A model generated the notes under the pieces. It had not been told where the DNA came from, searched no databases, and saw nothing but the letters and a program-made list of their open reading frames with translations. Positions 23,059 through 30,876 of a stretch of 38,222 nt of DNA are shown piece by piece. Both the position numbers and the translations under genes were made by a program. Within the stretch, counting starts at the first letter, position 1. Each line of letters opens with the position of its first letter. Source of the DNA: Chloroflexota bacterium (GTDB lineage Bacteria > Chloroflexota > Anaerolineae > Caldilineales > Caldilineaceae); contig JAPLGZ010000172.1 in the NCBI GenBank assembly GCA_026389895.1, positions 1 through 38,222 of the forward strand, read 5' to 3'.

Positions 23059-26000
23059 ATGTCTTCTTACCGGCTGTTGAAACACAAAAACTACGACCGT
23101 TCGGCGGAAAATTTGCCGGAGACAATCCAGCGCAAGGCGCTTTGGGCGCAGTTGCTGCTGGGGATGCGCGGGCGTACGCCAAGTGTGAAGGGGACGACCG
23201 GGCTTAATGTGCGTTGGCGACGTACACCGGTGCAAGGCAACCATTATTACATGTGGTGGATCCCGCGCAGCGAAAGCAGTGTGCCAGTCACGCCGCAAGA
23301 AGACGACCCAACAAACCGCGCCAACAACACGATCCTGATTCACTCCATTCGCCACCACGACGAAACCAATGACCCGATTGAACTCGGCTCGCTGGATGAT
23401 TACGAAGAGGTGGCGGTCGATGCGCTGGATCCGCGTTACGCCGAACAACAGAGCGTGAGCGCCAAAGTCAACAGCGAATATGTGGCGCTGGCCACGATCA
23501 AAGGCTTGCCCGGTAGCGGCAAAACGGTTTCGTTACTCTATTTGGTCAAAGATCTGGCCCAGCGCGCCGATATGCGCGAAATTTTGTATGTCACCTACAC
23601 CAATCGCCTAAAACGGGCGGCAGTGGAATTCCTCGAGGCGCAAGGCCCCCATATCAAACGGATCGTCAAGGTCTGCACCCTCAATGAGATTGAGCACGAA
23701 ATCACCAGCCTGCCTACCTTCGGCGAACCATTTACAGATTTACGCGACTTTACGACCTTTCTCGAGCTACAAAATGCCGCAACGCTCGGCCCGTGGAAAA
23801 AGTATCCACAAACCCTCTACACCGAGTTGCGCGCCCACCTCTTGGGCCGAACATTTCCACCGGGCTATTCACTGCCGGCTGGGAAACTCAATCAACTGCT
23901 CTTCCGGCCCGATGGCATCAGCGCGATGACCTATGCGGCGCAGCGTGAACTGGCGCTACCAGACGCAGAACTGGCCTGGCGCTTGGCCGAACGGCTGCGC
24001 GATGGACGCTTCTTCCAGGATCAGAAAGCCGCCTATCTAGCCGTAGAGCGTCTACGCAAAGGCAAAAGTCCGTCCTGGTTAGCTCAATTAGACGCGGTGA
24101 TCATCGACGAAGTGCAAGATCTGACGCTACTGCAAATTGGATTATTGGGCGAATTGGTGCGCGAGCGCATTCGCCGCCGTCAGGATGCGCCGTTTGTCTT
24201 TGTTGTGGCGGGTGACGAATCACAAATTGTGCAGCCTAGCGGCTTTGATTGGGGTGTCTCGAAAGATCTGCTGGGTGAACAGCTTGGGCTCTGGCCAGAT
24301 GAATTTCAATTTCAACATCAGCGTCGTTCGCCGCGCAACCTGGCGCAATTAATTGATAATACTTGGGCGCTCTATGGGCATCTGCCCAAAGCCCAACGAC
24401 CCAGCGCGAGCCGGCAATTGTTTGTTTATGAAGATGAACAAGCGCTGCGTGCACGGACAGTCAACCAGAGCGCGGGCAATCGAAATACTGACAGCGGCGA
24501 AGAGAATGGACAGATCTTTATTTGTACGCTGCCACGCACCCTGATTGGATCAGAAAAATCGCCTGGTCCAGCCTGGTTGGCCTTGCTGCAAGAATTAGCC
24601 GACAAACCGGGGCGCGTCCTGATCGATCTGACCGATACTTTGCGCGCGACGCTCATCGAGCAACCAGTCGCCGACGCCGACGAGGTGATTTTTCTGGCGC
24701 GCGAGATCAAGGGCTTAGAACGGGCTACGGTGGTTGTGTATGGCCTAAATACGGTTTATCTGCGCGCGATGCGGCTGTGCGAGGAACAGGACGGCGGTAA
24801 TATTCCTAAATTTGAAGCGCGGCGCATCTTTGATGAAATTCGCGTGGCCTTAAGCCGTTCCACCGATAAATTGATCTTACTCGAACCAGCCGACGCGCCG
24901 GTTTTGGCCGAACTGGCGGTGACTGAAGTGCCAGGCGCCTTGGTCATCAGTTGGCAAGATCTGATCGAGACGTTGCAATTGGATGATATGTCGGCCATCG
25001 AGATGATTGAAGGTTATCTCGATGAGGTCGATGATCTTTTTGAGCGCAATGCTTGGGAGCAAGGCTACCGGCGCAATCGGCGGGCCTATGATTTGGCCAC
25101 ACAGTTGGGTGATTCAGCCTTGCAACGGGAAGCCCAAGAACAATATATTGGTGGCTACCTACAAGAAGCAACCGATTGGCTGCAACGCAACGTATGGCAG
25201 GAAGCCCATACCCGCAACCGACAGGCCCAAACCCTCGCCACGCAATTTGGCGATCCACTGCTAGAGGAACAAGTCGAAGACCAATTTGCCGATATTTGCA
25301 CAGTCATTGCGCAGCAGGCGCGCCAACAAATTAGCCAAGCCCAGACGCAGCTCGAACAAAAACAGTTCAAAATCGCCTATCAAACGATCCAGGCCGCTGC
25401 AACCATGACGAACCTGATCCAGACGACAGCGAACCCATCATCGGCCATCGCGGCCGAGCAGGCCACGCTTACCGCGTCTGTAGATGAGGTAAGCGTGGCA
25501 GTCACCTGGCAATGGGCCGGCCAATTGGTCGGCGGCGCGTATGCGGAAGATGAGGCCCGCCACGCCGCACAACTGCTCAGCGAAGCGGCTGCCGTGATGG
25601 AACGCCAAGCGGATAAAGTAGGCGCGCAGGCATTACATGTGTTGAGCGAACGTTATCGAACCTTGCCACAACATGCCAATCTAGCGGCTGGGCAGATCGA
25701 AACCTTGTTAAACTTAGCCCGCCGCTATCTGGAAATTGTCGAACCGTTAGACATGGCGCAAACAGCCTATGTCTATCTCCATCACTGGCTAGAAGAAGCT
25801 TTCGCCAGTTTGCACCAGCAGACGGCATTATATTATCGCTGGGCCCTCATCGCCCAAGCCTTTGCGGCGCTCGCCACCTATTCGGAAATGGATGAACATC
25901 TATGGGATCTAGAAAATCGTATGAATTTGCTGCTTGAACATGGTAAACGTAAGATGGATGATGCGAACTTGGCAAAATTCCGCGCCTTGCTACTGGCCTA

Positions 26001-26307
26001 TAATGACGACGCGCAGGGCGCTTCCCTGGCCTGGGAGCAACTGGGCGAAATGACGATGGCCGCGGATTACGCACGCGAGGCTGGCGAGATGGAACGCGCC
26101 TATCATTTGTTGCGCCAGACCAAGGCCCCTATCCCTGAGGAGCTGGCCATTGCAGTTAAGACTATGCGCCTCTTGCAGCAGTTAGAACAAAAATATCAGG
26201 GCCTACATAGCGAAGAACGGCGTGTATTGCTCGAGCAATTGGCCGCGCTGCACACGACATTGACCACAATGGATTCAGCTGAGCGCACGGCAGGAGAAGC
26301 TGAATAA
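23059..26307 (+). CDS. SF1 (UvrD/Rep-like) helicase, RelE/ParE-like N-terminus, helical repeats
   Basis: 1082 residues. Residues about 150-610 are a superfamily 1 helicase: Walker A GLPGSGKT (149-156), motif II DEVQD (350-354), motif III GDESQIVQPSGFDW (385-398), HQRRSPRNL (420-428, motif IV-like Arg), REIKGLERATVVVYGL (548-563, motif V) and RVALSRSTDKLIL (595-607, motif VI). The large 2B insertion of UvrD is absent or reduced. Residues about 5-105 (ETIQRKALWAQLLLGMRG, ...YYMWWIPR..., ILIHSIRHHDET) resemble a RelE/ParE-toxin-like fold. Residues 620-1082 are Gln/Ala-rich helices with two clear 38-residue repeats (about 658-696 and 706-743), TPR-like. The ATG has no Shine-Dalgarno. Predicted ATP-driven nucleic-acid translocase; biological role unknown. 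Confidence 0.75.
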   Translation: MSSYRLLKHKNYDRSAENLPETIQRKALWAQLLLGMRGRTPSVKGTTGLNVRWRRTPVQGNHYYMWWIPRSESSVPVTPQEDDPTNRANNTILIHSIRHHDETNDPIELGSLDDYEEVAVDALDPRYAEQQSVSAKVNSEYVALATIKGLPGSGKTVSLLYLVKDLAQRADMREILYVTYTNRLKRAAVEFLEAQGPHIKRIVKVCTLNEIEHEITSLPTFGEPFTDLRDFTTFLELQNAATLGPWKKYPQTLYTELRAHLLGRTFPPGYSLPAGKLNQLLFRPDGISAMTYAAQRELALPDAELAWRLAERLRDGRFFQDQKAAYLAVERLRKGKSPSWLAQLDAVIIDEVQDLTLLQIGLLGELVRERIRRRQDAPFVFVVAGDESQIVQPSGFDWGVSKDLLGEQLGLWPDEFQFQHQRRSPRNLAQLIDNTWALYGHLPKAQRPSASRQLFVYEDEQALRARTVNQSAGNRNTDSGEENGQIFICTLPRTLIGSEKSPGPAWLALLQELADKPGRVLIDLTDTLRATLIEQPVADADEVIFLAREIKGLERATVVVYGLNTVYLRAMRLCEEQDGGNIPKFEARRIFDEIRVALSRSTDKLILLEPADAPVLAELAVTEVPGALVISWQDLIETLQLDDMSAIEMIEGYLDEVDDLFERNAWEQGYRRNRRAYDLATQLGDSALQREAQEQYIGGYLQEATDWLQRNVWQEAHTRNRQAQTLATQFGDPLLEEQVEDQFADICTVIAQQARQQISQAQTQLEQKQFKIAYQTIQAAATMTNLIQTTANPSSAIAAEQATLTASVDEVSVAVTWQWAGQLVGGAYAEDEARHAAQLLSEAAAVMERQADKVGAQALHVLSERYRTLPQHANLAAGQIETLLNLARRYLEIVEPLDMAQTAYVYLHHWLEEAFASLHQQTALYYRWALIAQAFAALATYSEMDEHLWDLENRMNLLLEHGKRKMDDANLAKFRALLLAYNDDAQGASLAWEQLGEMTMAADYAREAGEMERAYHLLRQTKAPIPEELAIAVKTMRLLQQLEQKYQGLHSEERRVLLEQLAALHTTLTTMDSAERTAGEAE

Positions 26308-27044
26308 AGCAGGGTCTCTCGATCTGCTTGAAAAAGCACAGTTGTGACCAATGTTGCCACTCTTTGATTAAATCCTCGTTAGGTTAGGCCCCCAGGCTAG
26401 AAGATGCGATCAACTGAAGGCGATAGGAAATTTTTGCGTTAGCTCTAGGGCAACCGCATAGCCATTGCTGACAGATTCGTAATTTGCATCACGATAATTT
26501 CCGCTGTATTATATGCGATTATAGTCGTCTCTTGCAGAGTTTATCGCTAGCCTGATCGGTAAACTAACCTTAGCGCGGCTTAGAGCCACCGATTTAAAGA
26601 CATTGTTGTGCAATAAACGCTGTTGAGTAGAGCCGTGTAACCGCCGCCCTATTTTGCGTTCGTAAACTATATAAGCTTGCACGGCTTTGCCTTAGGGATG
26701 AATGGCTTGCCCATTCTCCAACCAAGAACACAAATAAAGTTGTACAAATTATGTGTAGGAGTGCGAACCACGCGCCTTTGTGCCTGTAAAATGGCGCCGT
26801 GTCCGGCGTTCCTAGCATGTGTCGCTATCACTTATTTGTGTTATCTATGGATAGCCTTTGATCTGCTTCCCTAGCCACCAATTATGCCCATTGAAGTGCC
26901 AGTCCACTAAGTTCAGCGGATCATTGACCGTTACCCCAGGTCATAGCCGGTGGCAGGCCGCAGATTCATGGCTAGATTTTTCGTCTCCCTGTGCATTGGC
27001 ATTTATATACAAACGGTAAACGAATTTATCAGGAGGAAAAGGAT
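26308..27044. other. 737-nt non-coding region upstream of the MFS gene
   Basis: No credible gene on either strand; the short open frames here lack start signals and family features. No strong hairpin, tRNA or recognisable riboswitch was seen. The Shine-Dalgarno AGGAGGAAAAGG of the transporter lies at its right end. Confidence 0.45.
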
Positions 27045-28454
27045 ATGACAGCGAGTAGCATGCGACGGAATAAAGCCGCCAGGACAAATCCCAGAATCGT
27101 TGACACCACCGGCATCTGGAAAGTGATCCTCGCCTCGGCAATTGGCACCATGATCGAGTGGTATGACTTTTACATTTATGGCAGTCTCGCCACCATTATT
27201 GCCACCCAATATTTTCCCAAAGAAAATCCAACGGCGGCGTTGCTCTCGACTTTGGCCGTCTTTGGGGCGGGCTTTGCAGCGCGGCCATTCGGCGCAGTCT
27301 TTTTTGGTCGAGTGGGTGACCTGGTTGGGCGTAAATATGCCTTTCTTGTCACGTTGGTGATCATGGGTGGCGCAACCACGTTGATTGGTCTCTTGCCAGG
27401 CTACGCAACGCTAGGCATCGCCGCACCGATTATTTTGACGCTGATCCGCATTTTGCAAGGGCTGGCGCTGGGTGGTGAATATGGCGGTGCGGCCGTTTAT
27501 GTGGCTGAGCATGCACCGGACAAACAGCGTGGCTACTATACAAGCTTTATCCAAATCACGGCGACATTAGGGCTATTTGTCTCGTTACTGGTAATCCTTA
27601 TTGTCCGCAAGACCATGTCCGCCAGCGCGTTCAGCGACTGGGGCTGGCGCATTCCGTTCCTGCTCTCTATCTTATTGGTCGGTATCTCTGTCTACATTCG
27701 CTCGAAAATGAAGGAATCGCCCCTGTTTAGCCGGTTGAAGGAGGAAGGGAAGACTTCCAAAGAGCCGATGAAAGATAGCTTGGGCAATCGCGCCAACTGG
27801 AAAATTATTTTGACCGTGCTCTTTGGCGCGGCGGCCGGCCAAGCAGTGATCTGGTACACAGCACAATTCTATGTCAACACCTGGCTGAAGACCGCGCTCA
27901 AAATTGATGCCGTAACAGCAGATTCAGTGGTCGCTGTTGCCCTGTTATGTGGTATGCCCTTCTTTGTGGTCTTTGGCGCACTCTCGGATCGCATCGGGCG
28001 TAAAAAGATTATGATGGCTGGCAACTTGATTGGGGCCATTATTCTCTATCCAGTTTTCCTGGCGATTCATGCCTTTGCGGGCGCCATTACCCCCGAAAGT
28101 AAGGATGCAGCGGGCAAAGTCATTCCTGCCGTGGCCGCGCACCCCAATGTCTTTATGATTGGCTTGCTGATCTGGGTGCTAGTGCTTACAGTGACAATGG
28201 TCTACGGCCCGATTGCCGCTTTCTTGGTTGAATCTTTTCCGGCCAAGATTCGCTACACCTCTGTCTCTGTGCCTTATCATATTGGCAATGGTTATTTTGG
28301 CGGGTTTTTGCCCTTGATTGCCACCTCGATTGTCGCCAGCACCGGTAACATTTACGCCGGTCTCTATTTTCCCATCGGCGTTGCTTTGCTAACCTTTATC
28401 GTTGGTATGGTTTTGCTCAAAGAGACGAAAGATATTTCGATTCATAATGAATAA
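27045..28454 (+). CDS. MFS transporter, metabolite:H+ symporter (MHS) family
   Basis: A 469-residue, 12-helix inner-membrane symporter related to ProP/ShiA/KgtP. Helix 1 carries the MHS hallmark GTMIEWYDFYIYGSLA. The MFS loop 2-3 motif appears as GRVGDLVGRK, and its counterpart in the second half as GALSDRIGRKK. LALGGEYGGAAVYVAEH is also typical. Start taken as ATG 27045 (AGGAGGAAAAGG 5' to it); the longer frame from 26991 lacks a signal. It lies immediately upstream of two acyl-CoA synthetase genes, suggesting uptake of a short carboxylate by proton symport; the actual substrate is not shown by the sequence. Confidence 0.92.
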   Translation: MTASSMRRNKAARTNPRIVDTTGIWKVILASAIGTMIEWYDFYIYGSLATIIATQYFPKENPTAALLSTLAVFGAGFAARPFGAVFFGRVGDLVGRKYAFLVTLVIMGGATTLIGLLPGYATLGIAAPIILTLIRILQGLALGGEYGGAAVYVAEHAPDKQRGYYTSFIQITATLGLFVSLLVILIVRKTMSASAFSDWGWRIPFLLSILLVGISVYIRSKMKESPLFSRLKEEGKTSKEPMKDSLGNRANWKIILTVLFGAAAGQAVIWYTAQFYVNTWLKTALKIDAVTADSVVAVALLCGMPFFVVFGALSDRIGRKKIMMAGNLIGAIILYPVFLAIHAFAGAITPESKDAAGKVIPAVAAHPNVFMIGLLIWVLVLTVTMVYGPIAAFLVESFPAKIRYTSVSVPYHIGNGYFGGFLPLIATSIVASTGNIYAGLYFPIGVALLTFIVGMVLLKETKDISIHNE

Positions 28455-28459
28455 GGATT

Positions 28460-28526
28460 AGGGGAACAGGTAGACAGGTATACAGCAAGGATAGATCTGC
28501 TTATGCACCTGTCTACCTGTTCCCCT
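28460..28526 (+). terminator. Long hairpin with 8-bp periodicity after MFS gene
   Basis: Arms of 20 bp (28460-28479 and 28507-28526, perfect complement) built from a repeated ACAGGTAG-like 8-mer, followed by ATTT. A further degenerate run of three TACTTGTT-like 8-mers lies at 28537-28560, resembling the right arm duplicated. Likely a terminator or stabilising hairpin for the transporter mRNA. Confidence 0.65.
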
Positions 28527-28568
28527 ATTTCCCACGCTACTTGTTTACTTGTCTACCTTCTTGCGTGT

Positions 28569-28597
28569 TTGACCTCCTCTAAAGAAATAAGTATACT
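28569..28597 (+). promoter_or_regulatory. Sigma-70-type promoter of first acyl-CoA synthetase
   Basis: TTGACC (28569-28574), exactly 17 nt, TATACT (28592-28597). Predicted start is near 28604, giving a leader of about 110 nt. The leader contains an inverted repeat, GTGAACG (28613-28619) and CGTTCAC (28635-28641), just downstream of the start point: a candidate operator or leader hairpin. Confidence 0.7.
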
Positions 28598-28715
28598 CAA
28601 TCAACAGCCTTGGTGAACGAACCCCCGCCCTAGACGTTCACACTGCCTTTTATACTGTGCCATTTCTACATTGTGCGGCTTAGCAAGCACCAACTTGATA
28701 GAGGAGAAACGACTC

Positions 28716-30641
28716 ATGACTGATGTTGTAGACGCCACTGTGTCAGACGGTAATATGACACCCAAGAGTGATTTATATTTTCCTTCCCCAGAAGTCGTCG
28801 CCAATGCCAATGTGCCAGACTACTTGGCAGTGCGCGAAAAGGCACTGACCGATCCAGTTGGCTTTTGGGATGCGCGCGCGAAGGAGTTGGTGGACTGGTA
28901 TACCCCCTATACCCAAGTGCTGGACGCAAGTAACGCGCCTTTCTTTAAGTGGTATGTGGGCGGCAAAACCAACATTATCCACAATGCGCTCGACCGCCAC
29001 ATAAAAACAGCTACCAAAGATAAACTGGCCTTGATCTGGGAAGCGGAAGATGGTGCGCAGCGCCGTTATACGTATCATGATCTCTGGCTGGAGGTCAATC
29101 GCTTTGCCAATGTACTCAAAAGCCTGAATGTCAAAAAAGGTGACACCGTCACGATTTACATGGGACGCGTGCCTGAATTGTCAATTGCCATGCTCGCCGT
29201 GGCCAAACTGGGCGCCATTCATAGTGTAGTTTATGGTGGTTTTAGCGAGCAGGCATTGGCCGACCGTATTAATGATGCGCGCAGCAAAGTATTAGTGACC
29301 TGCGACGGCGCCTGGTTACGCGGCAAGACAGTTAATTTAAAAGACATTGCGGACGAAGCAGTCGCCAAAGCACCCGTAGTCGAAAAAGTGGTTGTCTATC
29401 AACGGACGAATCAAGCGATCCAGTGGGTGGAAAACCGCGATCTCTGGTGGCATGAGTTGGTGGCCAACGTCGAGTCTGAATGTGAAACCGAGCAGATGGA
29501 CGCCGAAGATCCGCTCTTTATCCTCTACACCAGTGGCACCACCGGCAAACCGAAGGGCCAATTGCATACGTGTGGTGGTTATCAAGTGCATATTGCAACC
29601 ACGCTGAAATATGTTTTCGATATCAAAGCTGAAGATGTCTGGTGGTGCGCCGCCGATCCGGGTTGGATCACCGGCCACAGTTATATTGTTTATGCGCCTT
29701 TGATCCTTGGCGCCACAGGATTGATGTACGAGGGCGCGCCAGGTTATCCGAACCCAGATCGCTGGTGGGAACTCGTCGAAAAGTATGGGGTGACCATTCT
29801 CTACACCGCGCCCACGGCGATTCGCGGTTTTATGCGGTTGGGTGAAGCCTGGCCCGAAAAGCACCCGATGAGCACATTACGCTTGCTTGGTTCGGTTGGT
29901 GAACCGATCAACCCCGAAGCCTGGCGCTGGTATTACAAATATATCGGCAAAGAGCGTTGCCAGATTATGGACACCTGGTGGCAGACCGAGACGGGTGGGT
30001 TTATGATCACCCCAACCCCCGCTGTACCGCTGAAACCAGGCAGTGGCACCTTGCCTTTTGCTGGCATTATTGCCGATGTTGTACGCACCAACGGCGATTC
30101 CACCGATGCGAACGAAGATGGCTTCTTGGTGATCAAGCACCCATGGCCGGGCATGGCGCGCACGATTTGGGGCGAGAACGAGCGTTATGTCCAGACCTAT
30201 TGGACCGATTTCGCCGAGCAAGGTTGGTATTTCAGCGGTGATAGCGCCCGGCGCGATGAAGATGGCTATTTCTGGGTGATCGGGCGCATGGACGACGTGA
30301 TCAAGGTGAGTGGTTATCGCCTGGGCACGGCTGAGGTTGAAAGCGCGCTAGTCAGCCACCCCAAAGTGGCCGAAGCGGCCTGCGTGGGCATTCCCGACGA
30401 GGTAAAGGGCAATGTCATTCATGCCTTCTGCATCCTCAACGCCGGCGTCACTGGTGATGATGCCCTGGTCAAGGAATTGAAGGATCATGTACGCCACGAA
30501 GTTGGGCCGATTGCCATCCCGGCCGCGATCGAATTTGTCCCAACATTGCCCAAGACGCGCAGTGGTAAGATCATGCGACGTCTACTCAAAGCGCAGCTCA
30601 TGGGCCAACCGATTGGCGACACGAGCACGTTGGAAGGCTGA
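28716..30641 (+). CDS. acs: Acetyl-CoA synthetase (AMP-forming)
   Basis: A 641-residue cytoplasmic enzyme making acetyl-CoA from acetate, ATP and CoA through an acetyl-AMP intermediate. Features in order: the ACS N-terminal domain FWDARAKELVDWYTPYTQVLD, NALDRH, P-loop LFILYTSGTTGKPKGQLHT, DPGWITGHSYIVYAPL, the acyl-pocket/adenylate motif DTWWQTETGG, YFSGDSARRDEDGYFWVIGR with the hinge, GRMDDVIKVSGYRLGTAEVES, and the catalytic/acetylatable Lys in LPKTRSGKIMRRLLK. The conserved Trp in WWQTE favours acetate. Start at ATG 28716 with GAGGAGA upstream. It has its own promoter and is followed by a heptad-repeat hairpin and a paralogue. Confidence 0.95.
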   Translation: MTDVVDATVSDGNMTPKSDLYFPSPEVVANANVPDYLAVREKALTDPVGFWDARAKELVDWYTPYTQVLDASNAPFFKWYVGGKTNIIHNALDRHIKTATKDKLALIWEAEDGAQRRYTYHDLWLEVNRFANVLKSLNVKKGDTVTIYMGRVPELSIAMLAVAKLGAIHSVVYGGFSEQALADRINDARSKVLVTCDGAWLRGKTVNLKDIADEAVAKAPVVEKVVVYQRTNQAIQWVENRDLWWHELVANVESECETEQMDAEDPLFILYTSGTTGKPKGQLHTCGGYQVHIATTLKYVFDIKAEDVWWCAADPGWITGHSYIVYAPLILGATGLMYEGAPGYPNPDRWWELVEKYGVTILYTAPTAIRGFMRLGEAWPEKHPMSTLRLLGSVGEPINPEAWRWYYKYIGKERCQIMDTWWQTETGGFMITPTPAVPLKPGSGTLPFAGIIADVVRTNGDSTDANEDGFLVIKHPWPGMARTIWGENERYVQTYWTDFAEQGWYFSGDSARRDEDGYFWVIGRMDDVIKVSGYRLGTAEVESALVSHPKVAEAACVGIPDEVKGNVIHAFCILNAGVTGDDALVKELKDHVRHEVGPIAIPAAIEFVPTLPKTRSGKIMRRLLKAQLMGQPIGDTSTLEG

Positions 30642-30642
30642 T

Positions 30643-30742
30643 TAATAAGTAATATGTAACAAGTAATAGCTAATCGTTAATTGCTCCACATACTGAGTGG
30701 TGACATTAATTATTAGTTATTACTTGTTATTTGTTCCTTATT
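30643..30742 (+). repeat. Large heptad-repeat hairpin between the two synthetase genes
   Basis: Starting 1 nt after the acs stop, six 7-mers of the form TAANNNN run from 30643 to 30684. The facing arm (about 30705-30742) is also heptameric (TTATTAG, TTATTAC, TTGTTAT...). About 24 of 29 bases in 30644-30672 pair with 30714-30742. There is no G/C core of a usual terminator. Its role may be mRNA stability or simply expansion of a slip-prone repeat. Confidence 0.65.
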
Positions 30743-30876
30743 CGCCAGTAAAACTTCCCAATAGCTTGTTTAACTCCTAGTTCCACCCTCTTTTGAACTC
30801 ATAATCTAGTCCATTTCTCGAACTCCGCGACTATTTGGCTGAGGCCAGTCTTGGCATGAACTGCGAAGGTGACTTT

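Noticed and set aside
26594-26874. Overlapping short frames on both strands upstream of the MFS gene
   Set aside because: No ribosome-binding site and no recognisable motif on either strand.
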